Positions 18,957 through 27,848 are shown, counted from the first letter of the stretch. The stretch is 64,000 nt of DNA from Acetobacter fabarum (GCF_011516925.1 NZ_WOTG01000001.1:434001-498000); one strand, 5' to 3'. Notes: generated by a model from the sequence alone, not told the origin. Made by a program: numbers and translations.

Positions 18957-20453
18957 TTAACCATCGAGTGCTGCTGCGTTCATACCGAGTGAGCAGGCCA
19001 GCAACGCGGCATCCTCCGCCGCATGGTTGGGCAGAGCCTGCTCGAACACCAGCAGGGCCGAGGTTTCAGGCTTGCGGCAAAAAGCTTCCGCCACACGGCC
19101 ATGCGCCAGACGCACCCAGTACAGCACGCCCCCCCATGGCCCTTCCACCAGCCCCGTGCCCTCCCCATCCTGCATGGACAGGGGAACCGTACCACCTGCA
19201 TTCAGCCCGATCCGGGCCGAGGCCAGGTCCAGCATGCGCAGGCTTTCCTCCATCTCATCCAGCAACAGCAGGGCGCGGTCTTCCGCCGTGCCGTTCTGCC
19301 TGCCCGATGTGTAACGCCACAGCCCGTCATATGCCGGCATAATGCGTCTGCCATCACAGTCCCAGCCTGCGGCCCGGGCTACGGGGCCATCCAGCCCGAC
19401 CCGTTCCAGATCATCAGCCTGAATACGCCCCACACGACCCAGCAGGGCAGAAAGACCGGGGTATTCACGCCATAAAAGCACCAGTAGCGGGTAAGCCTTC
19501 TGCCCCAGTTCGTACACTCTGCCGCACAGATCCCCCATCTGCGTTGCGTCCCGCACGGACAGGCCACCGGGGATGCAAACATCCATCAGCAACCGTGACC
19601 CGGTTATGGGGGCAGCCTCGGCCACCAGTTTTTCCCGCAACGCCATACAGTGCGATGCCACAAGCTGCGCACCCGCCAGCCGCGCCATACCGGCCAGAAT
19701 GTACAGGTGCTGGAACAGGCGCTCCATTTCCAGCAAGGCTACGCGCAGGAGTGCCACTTCGGCCCCGACCTGCGCATTGCAGGCATTTTCTACCGCCTGA
19801 CAGAACGCAACCTGATGCGCCACGGAGCTGCCTGCCGCAACGCGGCTGCTCAACCGGCAGACATCCTCTACCCGCGCATGCCGTGAGCGGGCGGCAATGC
19901 CCCGGTGGGCATAGCCTGTCTGTGTTTCCGCATTGGCGACCAATGTGCCGGACAGGACAAGCCGCGTATAAAACGGTGGGGCCAGATCGCCCGTTGCAGG
20001 CCCACGTTCTTCCACCCGCCCCTTGGCGGCCGCCATGGCATCGGATGGCTGGAACGCCACAAGTCCCTTGCGCTGCCCGCCCCGACCGGGTGCGGCGCAA
20101 AGCGGTGGAGCGGCAGACCACACATCATGGTCTAGCAGAGGGCGCACATCCACCGCCCACATGGCCTCTGCCCCGAACAGGTCATAGATCGCCCGTTCAT
20201 ACAGGCTGGCAGCAACCCGTGCGGGGGAAAGGGCAGGATAACGCCCCCCTTCCAGCGCCAGCGTTGCAGCGAGTGGGTGCCCATCGGGCAAGAACAGGGC
20301 ATGCACATCCGCCCCATCACACCACAGGCCGACAAAGGGCAGATCATCCCCTTTAAGCATATCCACCATATCGCGCCAGGCCAGTTCATCCAGCCGGAAG
20401 CGCCATGGGGTGGAGGTCTGTTCACCTGCGTAAATCAGTGCGGCAACATCCAT
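18957..20453 (-). CDS. HyfG-like (NuoC-NuoD fused) large subunit lacking the NiFe ligands
   Basis: The 498-residue fusion has an N-terminal NuoC-like part (about residues 1-115, with the signature ERAIYDLFGAEAMW) and a NuoD / hydrogenase large-subunit part (about 165-498, with YAHRGIAARS, AVENAC, LLEMERLFQHL and GRVGRI). True group 4 hydrogenases bind nickel-iron with CxxC near the start of the large-subunit part and DPCxxC near its end. Here the first motif reads C199-RLS (second Cys lost) and the second region has a single Cys487 in LLACSLG. It cannot be an ordinary hydrogenase. The start at 20453 overlaps the upstream stop by one base (TGATG); the frame open to 20516 is not used. Confidence 0.87.
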   Translation of the reverse strand: MDVAALIYAGEQTSTPWRFRLDELAWRDMVDMLKGDDLPFVGLWCDGADVHALFLPDGHPLAATLALEGGRYPALSPARVAASLYERAIYDLFGAEAMWAVDVRPLLDHDVWSAAPPLCAAPGRGGQRKGLVAFQPSDAMAAAKGRVEERGPATGDLAPPFYTRLVLSGTLVANAETQTGYAHRGIAARSRHARVEDVCRLSSRVAAGSSVAHQVAFCQAVENACNAQVGAEVALLRVALLEMERLFQHLYILAGMARLAGAQLVASHCMALREKLVAEAAPITGSRLLMDVCIPGGLSVRDATQMGDLCGRVYELGQKAYPLLVLLWREYPGLSALLGRVGRIQADDLERVGLDGPVARAAGWDCDGRRIMPAYDGLWRYTSGRQNGTAEDRALLLLDEMEESLRMLDLASARIGLNAGGTVPLSMQDGEGTGLVEGPWGGVLYWVRLAHGRVAEAFCRKPETSALLVFEQALPNHAAEDAALLACSLGMNAAALDG

Positions 20454-21586
20454 CAGAACGCCCCCAGCATCATGGCCAATGGCACCAGAAAGCCCATAAC
20501 GGTCAGCACCGAACATGCCACGCGCCCGGCCATGTCATCTGGCCAGAACAGGCGGGCGGCCTCCCGGTCCGGCACGGCGCGCAGCACGGCGGCCAGAATG
20601 CCGCACACGGTCAGCACCGCAACGGGCCATGCCCAGTCGGTCATGACAGACAACAGGAGCAGGCACCCCACAAACGGTGCACCGGGGGGAAAACAGGCCA
20701 GAACATTAATCGCCCAGCCCCGCCCACTACGGTTACCCCCGGCCAGACACCAGCCACACAGGAACAGCAAAGCCGCAACATCCGCCTCCACGCCAACGGC
20801 CATAAGTGCCAGCGCGGACGGAAATGTGCGGAACAGCCTCTGCCTGTCCCCCGCGCGGCCCGCAGCAGCCGTTAACCAGACCGAAATAAGGCCCGCCGCC
20901 ACCAGAGCCATTTCAAACGCAGCACCACCATGCCCGCGCAGCCGCATGGCCAGCAGGATGGATGCCCCCGCAAACGGGAGAAACAGGAAGCTATCGTTCT
21001 CATCGCGCCAGAACTGACCAAACGGGGCAAGTCCGGTTAAAATAACAAGGCCACATGCCATCATCAGGCCCGAAACCGTGCTCCCCTGCGGCAATAACAG
21101 ACCCGACAGCACAAGGACCGTTCCCACCGACCCGGTGCGGATTAACCCCCACCCGGTTTTGGCCTGCCCGGCCGGGCGCGTAAAAACAAACACGCCCCAC
21201 GCCAGAGCCAGTTCCAGAATACCCAGCCCTACAGCCGGTTGAGGCGCAACACATGCAAGCCCCGCCAGAGCCGTGCAGACATGCGGCAGGCTACGCAACA
21301 GGCGGTCGGGCTGGATGCCGTTTTCCAGCACCAGCAGCAGCAGGCCGAAGGCGAGCATGACCCGCCCGGCCCTTTGCACCGGATCATCATCCCACCCGCT
21401 GGCGCCATTCCCGACCGAAGGGAACATGAACACGACAACCGCAAGCCCGCAACCGATGGCGGCCATCCATATCGCGACTTCACGGCTATGGGGAGCCGGC
21501 AGCGCGGCCACAACCAGCGCACCAATAAAGGGCCACACAAATGCCAGTGCGGCCAGAAAAACCGTGGCTTCCATGCCAGCACTCAT
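20453..21586 (-). CDS. HyfF-like antiporter/NuoN-type membrane subunit, diverged
   Basis: The 377-residue hydrophobic protein is in the HyfF position, with many membrane helices. The region GLAPFGQFWRDEND followed by FAGASILLAMRLRG lines up with the PLHxWLPDAHxEAPT ... LLKxxLYxLLR part of proton-pumping subunits, but the histidine, glutamate and lysine of that motif are missing. DRQRLFRTFPSALALMAVG likewise matches DxKRLLAYSSxEHMG with the key residues changed. It is shorter than typical HyfF (about 500). The ATG at 21586 overlaps the upstream stop (ATGA), which decides the start. Confidence 0.75.
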   Translation of the reverse strand: MSAGMEATVFLAALAFVWPFIGALVVAALPAPHSREVAIWMAAIGCGLAVVVFMFPSVGNGASGWDDDPVQRAGRVMLAFGLLLLVLENGIQPDRLLRSLPHVCTALAGLACVAPQPAVGLGILELALAWGVFVFTRPAGQAKTGWGLIRTGSVGTVLVLSGLLLPQGSTVSGLMMACGLVILTGLAPFGQFWRDENDSFLFLPFAGASILLAMRLRGHGGAAFEMALVAAGLISVWLTAAAGRAGDRQRLFRTFPSALALMAVGVEADVAALLFLCGWCLAGGNRSGRGWAINVLACFPPGAPFVGCLLLLSVMTDWAWPVAVLTVCGILAAVLRAVPDREAARLFWPDDMAGRVACSVLTVMGFLVPLAMMLGAF

Positions 21587-22167
21587 GCGCCTGCCCCTCC
21601 GCCCGGCTGCTCCGTGCGCCTGCCCCGCTGGCCAGCAGCACGCACAGGCACAACACGCGGCATAATGCGGTGGATGCACATGCCCCCAAGGAGCAGCACC
21701 ACCGCCCCGGCCAGAGCAGCCACACCCAGCACCACCGGCTGGTGGCCCAATACGGCAGACAGCAGAACACCTTCAATACAGGTTAAAAGCCCCGCCCACT
21801 GCCAGACCATGCTCTGGCGGCACACAACGGCCACCAGCCCGGCTACCATGGTGCACAGCCCTGCGGGAAAAACCGTGCTCCCCGCGTGGTTACAGGCCAG
21901 CAGCAGCAAAACCATAAGAGCCAGCGCAAAAAACGGCACGGCGGCCCCTGTGCGTTCGTGCGTGGCATCGTGCTGGTAGCGGGTTAAAAAAAACGGCGGC
22001 AGGGCTGCAAACAGCAACGCCAGCATGGCCCCTACCTCCTGCACCGGAGCAAGCCCATCCACCAGCATGGCCAGTGCAGTCACCACCCCAGCGGGCAGCA
22101 GAAAACCAACACCCCGCGCCACAACACACAAGGCCACCATAGGCACAAGAATGGCAACAAGGGTCAT
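21583..22167 (-). CDS. HyfE-like small membrane subunit
   Basis: The 194-residue protein has about six predicted membrane helices and no cysteine-rich or soluble domain. Its size and place between the HyfC- and HyfF-like genes match HyfE (a NuoK-related subunit). Sequence similarity alone is weak, so the call rests mainly on gene order. An acidic residue typical of NuoK helices may be the Glu in TCIEGVLLS. Both ends overlap neighbours by four bases (ATGA), giving tight translational coupling. The C-terminal tail is arginine- and glycine-rich. Confidence 0.65.
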   Translation of the reverse strand: MTLVAILVPMVALCVVARGVGFLLPAGVVTALAMLVDGLAPVQEVGAMLALLFAALPPFFLTRYQHDATHERTGAAVPFFALALMVLLLLACNHAGSTVFPAGLCTMVAGLVAVVCRQSMVWQWAGLLTCIEGVLLSAVLGHQPVVLGVAALAGAVVLLLGGMCIHRIMPRVVPVRAAGQRGRRTEQPGGGAGA

Positions 22168-23177
22168 GGCGTATCCTCCATACCTGCGGCGGAAGCCTGC
22201 GAATTATCCTGCAAGACGGCAGACACGCTGGTATCCTCCCGTTCGGCCAGAAAAGGGTGAACAGACCAAGTGACCTGTAAGGCCAGCACTCCAAGCAAAA
22301 AGATACTGACCAGCCTTACCCGCGCGCGCCGTAGCGGGGGCAGCACAACCAGCCGGACCAGTGCAAGCAACACCGCAGCCAACAGCAGCTTGGCACCCCA
22401 CAGGCCAAAACCGAGCATGCACTGGCTCAGCCACTGTTCCATGCCCGCATCATCAGGCAAGGCAAGGCTGCCCGGCCATGCCGTATCCAGCGCCAGCACA
22501 ACCCATGTTATTTGCACACAGTCTGCCGCCCAGAGCCACATAGCCCGCTCCGACCCGGCCAGCAGGGCAAGCTGGCCATCCTGCACAGGCCACGCCAATG
22601 CGGGCACTAAAAACAGGGCCACACCGGCCAGCACAAAAGGCGCGCCATCGGTTAGGGGGGAAAGCCCGTGTACCGTGGCCAGAAAATCTGAAAAATCACG
22701 CGCACCACAGAGCAGAAAAACCGGCACCAGCGCGGGCAGCAACAAAAATGCCCCCAGCATGCCGCGAGCCCCCTGCACAGCCCCCAAGCCACCGCCCAGC
22801 ACACAGGGAATGTTCAGGCACACCAGCGCCATAACCAGCACGCAGCAGATCAACAGCAGGCCCGGTGCAGGAAAACCGGGAACCGCCAGTGTAAATGCAG
22901 GAACCAGCGCACAGCCCAGAACGGCCAGCACCAATGCCGCCGCACAGGCAATACTGGCCAGCTGTGCGCCCTCCTGCTGCAAGCGAGGCCGGCGGAACTG
23001 GTGCCCTATATCCTGCCACCGCCCCATGACCGGAAAAGCCGAAACACCCGACAGGCGCCCCGCCACCCGCCCGACAAGCCCGCTCAACCAGGGTGCTGCA
23101 AACACCATTGCCAGTGTTTGCAGGCCCAGAAGCGGCAAAAAGAGGAGGACCCAGCCCCAGGGAATGGAATGTGTCAT
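22164..23177 (-). CDS. HyfC/HycD (NuoH-like) membrane subunit, diverged
   Basis: The 337-residue membrane protein carries a recognisable N-terminal HyfC pattern: APWLSGLVGRVAGRLSG, then VMGRWQDIGHQFRRP, matching the loop before the second helix of HycD/NuoH proteins. The acidic block of the family (ELTMVHEAMxLEYSG), which lies next to the quinone/proton pathway, is replaced here by a stretch around GQLALLAGSERAMWLW with only one acidic residue kept. The frame is open to 23393, but the ATG at 23177 overlaps the HyfB-like stop (ATGA) and is the clear start. It should anchor the soluble subunits to the membrane. Confidence 0.78.
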   Translation of the reverse strand: MTHSIPWGWVLLFLPLLGLQTLAMVFAAPWLSGLVGRVAGRLSGVSAFPVMGRWQDIGHQFRRPRLQQEGAQLASIACAAALVLAVLGCALVPAFTLAVPGFPAPGLLLICCVLVMALVCLNIPCVLGGGLGAVQGARGMLGAFLLLPALVPVFLLCGARDFSDFLATVHGLSPLTDGAPFVLAGVALFLVPALAWPVQDGQLALLAGSERAMWLWAADCVQITWVVLALDTAWPGSLALPDDAGMEQWLSQCMLGFGLWGAKLLLAAVLLALVRLVVLPPLRRARVRLVSIFLLGVLALQVTWSVHPFLAEREDTSVSAVLQDNSQASAAGMEDTP

Positions 23178-24907
23178 TTGCCCACAAACAGCCCGGCCAG
23201 CAGCCCTGCCCCCATAAGAAGCAGGATCAGAACCATACCCTGCGCTTCGCACCAGCTTATGGCCACAAACAGGCAACGCCGTGCATAACGCCAGAAAACT
23301 TTTCCCCGGCGTGGCAGAATACCCCTTGCCCCCGGTACGCGCAGGGCCGTAACGGCCGCAGGCGTGGTAAAAAACCCGCGCCATGCTGGCCACAAAGGCA
23401 ACAGCCCCCCACCAAAGCCCCCCTCTGCCACAGATGCGGGGCCATTCCGGTCCGGAGGAATCTCATACACCGGAGCACCCTGCCGCCATGCTGTAACCTG
23501 CCGCAGAGCCGGGGCAAATGGCATAAAACCAAACACCCGGACCAACAGAGCCGTGGCAAGCAGCACAAGCGCCAGCCCCAGCAAAACCAGCAGTGGCGTC
23601 AGGCGGGCAGCGTGCCCTGCAAAATGCACTGTTGTCATGTCCTGCCATGTTACGGGTAGCAGGGGCGGCCCCACCACCAGATGGTCTGCCACAAACAGCC
23701 AGGTTCCCGGCACAAAGGCCAGAACACTGCTCAGTACCGCGCATACCCACAAAGGCAGAACCATGGCAGCGGGGGCATCCGCCTTCCCCTGTGGGGCAGA
23801 CAGAAGCAGCAGGCCCGCACGCACCAGAGCGGCACTCAACATCACTCCAAGGGCGACAAAAAACACCACCAGCATAACCGCCAGGAGCGCCATGACCGGC
23901 TGCGTGGCCTCGACCGAGTAACTGCCCCCCGCCAGAGCCGCCCACAGGACCGCAAACCCACCACAGGGTGGCAGAACCGAGCACTGGGCCAGCACCACAC
24001 CCAGCAGGCACCGCGCCGCACGGGTGTGCAATATACCGCCCTCACCTGCGTCACTCCGCTGGGCTACCCAGAGCATGCCCAGCAGCGCCACAACAGGGGC
24101 CCCCATGCCCAGCACTACGGTTGTACGAAACGTATCCGCCCCACCCAGAGGGGAGGAAAGCGCCAGCACAAGGGCCAGCACGAGCATGCCGTACCAGCAG
24201 GCCGCCAGCCCTGCCACAAGGGCCGTGGCCTGCTGGTTGCGCATGGCCTGCGCAAGCCCTGCACACGCAACCACACCCCCACACGCCAGCAGCACCCCTT
24301 GCGACAGCAGGGGCAACTCCCCCACTTCGGCCAGCAAACGCCCAAGCAAAAACAGGCCAATACAGGCAGGCAGCACTCCCAACGGCCCCCGCTGCACGGC
24401 AATGGCCCACCCAACAAGCAGAACCATAACCCCCAGCAGCGGCACAGACAGGCTGCTATCGGCGGGAATACAGGCAGGCAGCACGGCAAAAGGCAGGCAC
24501 AGCCCGCGCTTGCCATGCCCAGCCAGCAGCACAAGGGCCGTACCCGTAAACAGGCCAAACACCAGAGGTGAAAGGGCCAGAACCCCCAGACAGGCCAGCA
24601 CACAGGCCACGCCAGCACGCCCCCGGCCAACCAGCGCCCCCACACAGGCCAGAATGGCCAGCATGGGCAAAGATGGCCCATCCGCCCCAAATACGGGGAA
24701 CCACCCCAACTCCCCTTCCACACGGAAGGCGGCACCGGTCAGGGCTGTTACACCGGCAATGGCCCAGAGTACCGCCAGTATTTCTGTCCGCCAGAATGCC
24801 ATGCCACGCAGGATTTTATCCGGCAGCGCAGCAACAGCACCCAGTGCCACCAGCACCAGAAGCAGACCACAAAGAACACTAGAGAGAAGAATGGAACCCA
24901 GCCCCAA
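23174..24907 (-). CDS. HyfB-like (NuoL/M-type) membrane subunit, diverged
   Basis: The 577-residue protein has many membrane helices and is the first gene of the six-gene operon, as hyfB is in hydrogenase-4 operons. The C-terminal soluble-facing stretch RQGAPVYEIPPDRNGP and final helices resemble HyfB. The conserved loop of proton-pumping subunits (WLPxAHxxAP) and the following lysine helix cannot be found, so proton translocation by the usual mechanism is doubtful. The start is uncertain: a TTG at 24907 with a weak AGG upstream is used because no ATG fits. No Hyp maturation gene is nearby. Confidence 0.72.
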   Translation of the reverse strand: MGLGSILLSSVLCGLLLVLVALGAVAALPDKILRGMAFWRTEILAVLWAIAGVTALTGAAFRVEGELGWFPVFGADGPSLPMLAILACVGALVGRGRAGVACVLACLGVLALSPLVFGLFTGTALVLLAGHGKRGLCLPFAVLPACIPADSSLSVPLLGVMVLLVGWAIAVQRGPLGVLPACIGLFLLGRLLAEVGELPLLSQGVLLACGGVVACAGLAQAMRNQQATALVAGLAACWYGMLVLALVLALSSPLGGADTFRTTVVLGMGAPVVALLGMLWVAQRSDAGEGGILHTRAARCLLGVVLAQCSVLPPCGGFAVLWAALAGGSYSVEATQPVMALLAVMLVVFFVALGVMLSAALVRAGLLLLSAPQGKADAPAAMVLPLWVCAVLSSVLAFVPGTWLFVADHLVVGPPLLPVTWQDMTTVHFAGHAARLTPLLVLLGLALVLLATALLVRVFGFMPFAPALRQVTAWRQGAPVYEIPPDRNGPASVAEGGFGGGLLPLWPAWRGFFTTPAAVTALRVPGARGILPRRGKVFWRYARRCLFVAISWCEAQGMVLILLLMGAGLLAGLFVGK

Positions 24908-24986
24908 AACCTATGAACACGAAAACCGGCGGATAACACCATGAGTGCAGGCTGAATACAATGCGTTCAACCGTGCCCAGTGCGGG

Positions 24987-25736
24987 CTAGGGTGTTTTTC
25001 CCGCTCTGGGCGCTCCGGCCATGCCAGCCGAGGGCATGCGCATACGCGCAAGCCACCCCTTTTTGTGCTGCACGGGCAAAGAAAGAGCAGAATACATTTC
25101 CGGCACGGCTTCTACCAGAATAAGGCTTCCGCCACCGGGGCAGAGCACCTTGCCTGCAATATCCATCCGCCGACCACGCCGGAGCGTGCGGCAGGCCTGA
25201 CTTGCGGGCAGGAACACGGCCTCATCCCACTGTTCGGCCCGCAGCATGGCTGCTGCCAGCAACTGCCGCAGCTTGGGCCGCGTAAAGGAGGCATCCCGCG
25301 CAAACGGAGTACGCCGCAGCCTTGCCCGCCCACCCAGCCGACTGGGCACCACCATAAGCAGGCGTCCATCATCCTTGAGCGCGCGCGCTGCGGAGCGCAG
25401 CACGGTCAGCGGGTTTTCACGCCCTTGCAGAGCATGCACAAGCACAATGCGGTCAAACCTCTGCGCTTCAAATGGAAGGCTCGCAGGGTCCACCACGCAG
25501 CATGGACCGGGCTGCAAAACCATATCGCCCTGCACGCCCCCAAAACTGGCCCCAATGCGCAGGGTGGATGCATCGCCCAGTGCGTGCAGGTAAGGGACTG
25601 CCCCGCCCAACCCCAGAACAGACTGGTTTTTAAGCTCCGGCCAGAACCACCGCATGCGCTCGCCCAGCAGGCTGACACACACTCTGCCCGGTGGAGTCCC
25701 GTAAAAGCATTCTTCGCGCGGCATGGCATTTTGCAT
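24987..25736 (-). CDS. SAM-dependent methyltransferase domain protein
   Basis: The 249-residue protein looks like a class I methyltransferase: a SVLGLGGAVPYL glycine-rich segment in the motif I position, then FDRIVLVHALQG and LKDDGRLLMVVPS, which match motifs IV-V of the type 11 family. The substrate is unknown. Related genes commonly sit divergently beside gloB in alphaproteobacteria, as here, with the two starts 62 bases apart. Its stop is 79 bases upstream of the HyfB-like start on the same strand, so read-through into that operon is possible. Confidence 0.78.
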   Translation of the reverse strand: MQNAMPREECFYGTPPGRVCVSLLGERMRWFWPELKNQSVLGLGGAVPYLHALGDASTLRIGASFGGVQGDMVLQPGPCCVVDPASLPFEAQRFDRIVLVHALQGRENPLTVLRSAARALKDDGRLLMVVPSRLGGRARLRRTPFARDASFTRPKLRQLLAAAMLRAEQWDEAVFLPASQACRTLRRGRRMDIAGKVLCPGGGSLILVEAVPEMYSALSLPVQHKKGWLARMRMPSAGMAGAPRAGKTP

Positions 25737-25798
25737 GGTTCATGCCTATCATATATTGGCCCGCCAAAGCCATGACCCAGCCAGCAGCAGGAGGCCCC

Positions 25799-26524
25799 AT
25801 GCCCCTTACCATTCGCGCCATTCCGGTCCTGAACGATAATTACGCCTGGCTCCTGCGGGATGAAGCAACTGGCACAACTGCCATTGTGGACCCCGGCGAG
25901 GCCGCCCCCATAGAACGCGCACTGGCTGAGGATGGGAACAGGCTGGATTTTATTTTACTCACCCACCACCACCACGACCATATTGGCGGCACTGATGCCC
26001 TGCGCGCCCGTTACCATGCCAAAGTGGCTGGCCCCGCAGCCGAACAGCACCGCATGCCGGCACTGGACCTGCCCCTGCATGACAATGACAGGCTGGAAAT
26101 AGGCCAGAGCGCCGGGCAGGTTCTTGCCATGCCGGGCCATACGCTGGGCCATATTGCCTATTACTTTGACCAGCCCCCGGCCCTATTCTGTGGCGATACG
26201 CTGTTCAGCCTTGGCTGTGGCCGCCTGTTTGAAGGCACAGCACAGCAGATGTTTACAAGTCTGGGCAGGTTACGCGCCCTACCAGAGCAGACCCTCATCT
26301 GCTGCGGGCATGAATATACGCTCTCCAACGCTCTTTTTGCCCTGAGCGTAGACCCCGAAAACCCCGCCCTAGCAGCACGCACGCAGGAAGTACGCGCCCT
26401 GCGTGACAAGGGATTGCCCACCGTGCCCTCTACCCTTGGGCTTGAGCGCGCGACAAACCCGTTCCTACGCGCACCCGATGCGCAAACGTTGGCCAGCCTG
26501 CGCAAACGTAAAGACACGTTCTGA
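25799..26524 (+). CDS. gloB: hydroxyacylglutathione hydrolase (glyoxalase II)
   Basis: The 241-residue metallo-beta-lactamase-fold enzyme hydrolyses S-lactoylglutathione to lactate and glutathione, the second step of methylglyoxal detoxification. The binuclear metal motif THHHHDHIGG is intact, followed by MPGHTLGHI, CGDTLFSLGCGRLFEG and the CCGHEYT ligand region. The C-terminal substrate-binding helices end in ERATNPFLR. The ATG at 25799 follows an AGGAGG site by a good distance; the frame open from 25691 is not used. It converges on the DUF2125 gene with a 12-base gap. Confidence 0.95.
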   Translation: MPLTIRAIPVLNDNYAWLLRDEATGTTAIVDPGEAAPIERALAEDGNRLDFILLTHHHHDHIGGTDALRARYHAKVAGPAAEQHRMPALDLPLHDNDRLEIGQSAGQVLAMPGHTLGHIAYYFDQPPALFCGDTLFSLGCGRLFEGTAQQMFTSLGRLRALPEQTLICCGHEYTLSNALFALSVDPENPALAARTQEVRALRDKGLPTVPSTLGLERATNPFLRAPDAQTLASLRKRKDTF

Positions 26525-26536
26525 CCACCCACGGCA

Positions 26537-27604
26537 CTACTGCGTAGCCTGCGTGCCCTGTTGGGGTTGCATCAGCCTTACAACTGGTAAAATCTGCCCC
26601 AGCGGCACAGCCCCCATATACACGTAGCCATTGCGTGCGGAGAGCGAGAGAACGAGCTTGCCGCCTGACCGGTCCCCCCGGGCAATCATATCTTCCAATG
26701 TGGTTTTAAAAACCGCTGCCTGCTCAGGGGGGAAGATTTTTTCAGGTTGCAGGCGCTCCACAAAAGGCTTCCAGTCCCTGACTGTCAGCCAGAAATCACC
26801 GGTCATGGCTGTGGCATGCCCACCCCGCACATGGCCGGTCACACCCAGCTTGAGGCCATTCCAGTCAGCCGAGGCTTTTTGCACGAGCAGTTCGGGCCAG
26901 ATGGCCTGCCCGCTCTCCTCCTCCTGTTCCAGCACGCGCAGGCGCTCATACGGGCCGGGCATGGAAAAAGCGGCTTTGACGTTTTGCAAATATTGCGGCC
27001 AGGCAGGGACAGTCATCTGCTCCACCGACAGGGAAAGGCCTAGCACGCTGGCCTGAAACGTAGCCTGTGTGTTCCACAGCCATTCGCCCTGCACGTTGGT
27101 CATGCTCACACCCGATGCACGCACATGCACAAACGGAGCGGTAAACGCAGCACGGCCGGCAGGCCGGGAGCGCACGGGCCAGAATACATCTACCGGGCTG
27201 CCTTCAAGCACAAATGCGCGTGTATCCTCCACACCATCATGTTCATACGGCACGGCAAAGGACTGCGGTCCGTCCAAGCGCATATGCACCTGCAAGGGGT
27301 GCCACGGCACCACCTCCAGCCAGACACGGCTGACCGCGTATTCCACCGCCCCTCTGGCTGGCCCGCCATGCGTGGTGGGGGTGCAGGCTACGCGCACGCC
27401 CTGCAATGCCAGACCGGCCCGGAACAGCCCCCCCGTGTGCTGCCTGCCCTGATAGGTTATCTGGCACAGCCCGGCAGGGTGCGTAACAAGCTGGTCCAGA
27501 TACTGCTGGCTCTTCCAGCGGAACGCGCCTGCTCCGCCACCAAGCAGCACAACACCAGCGGCCAGCGTTACAAGGGCCGTTTTTACAAAGCGTGTCATCC
27601 CCAC
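26537..27604 (-). CDS. DUF2125 domain-containing protein
   Basis: The 355-residue protein has an N-terminal membrane/signal segment (about residues 5-27, VTLAAGVVLLGGGAGAF) and a long extracytoplasmic beta-rich region. The motif WYW-like start KSQQYLDQLVTHPAGL, the AVSRVWLEVVPWHPLQV stretch and the SARNGYVYMGAVPLGQI end match the DUF2125 family of alphaproteobacterial envelope proteins. The molecular function is unknown. The start may be the ATG at 27604 or at 27598. Its upstream region is the AT-rich gap with DnaA boxes. Confidence 0.78.
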   Translation of the reverse strand: MGMTRFVKTALVTLAAGVVLLGGGAGAFRWKSQQYLDQLVTHPAGLCQITYQGRQHTGGLFRAGLALQGVRVACTPTTHGGPARGAVEYAVSRVWLEVVPWHPLQVHMRLDGPQSFAVPYEHDGVEDTRAFVLEGSPVDVFWPVRSRPAGRAAFTAPFVHVRASGVSMTNVQGEWLWNTQATFQASVLGLSLSVEQMTVPAWPQYLQNVKAAFSMPGPYERLRVLEQEEESGQAIWPELLVQKASADWNGLKLGVTGHVRGGHATAMTGDFWLTVRDWKPFVERLQPEKIFPPEQAAVFKTTLEDMIARGDRSGGKLVLSLSARNGYVYMGAVPLGQILPVVRLMQPQQGTQATQ

Positions 27605-27637
27605 CTCAAATGGCTGTCTTCCGCCTGCCGCGTAAAA

Positions 27638-27646
27638 TTATCCACA
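27638..27646 (+). promoter_or_regulatory. DnaA box (perfect TTATCCACA)
   Basis: This is an exact match to the high-affinity DnaA binding sequence, 33 bases upstream of the DUF2125 start. Whether DnaA binds here is not known. Confidence 0.5.
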
Positions 27647-27813
27647 GCCTGACTTCCTTCCCGGCAGCGCCTTGCCCTGCGGCAACCTAGCCTATGCCTC
27701 CACCCAATTCCACAGCAAATGCACTGAATACATAAGACTTAAAAAGCCCTTTGCAGACAATGGATTTTTTTAACAAAAAGCCATACGGCCCCTAACGCAC
27801 ACAAAATACCTTT

Positions 27814-27848
27814 GCCTGATTTACTTAAGGGCATGCAGTAAATCAGGC
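27814..27848. repeat. 11-bp perfect inverted repeat
   Basis: GCCTGATTTAC at 27814-27824 and GTAAATCAGGC at 27838-27848 are separated by 13 bases. There is no T-run on either strand, so an operator or origin element is as likely as a terminator for plsC. Confidence 0.6.

Noticed and set aside
18423-24907. Calling the operon a functional [NiFe] hydrogenase or formate hydrogenlyase
   Set aside because: Two of the four nickel-iron cysteines cannot be found in the large subunit and there is no formate dehydrogenase, polyferredoxin or maturation gene nearby.
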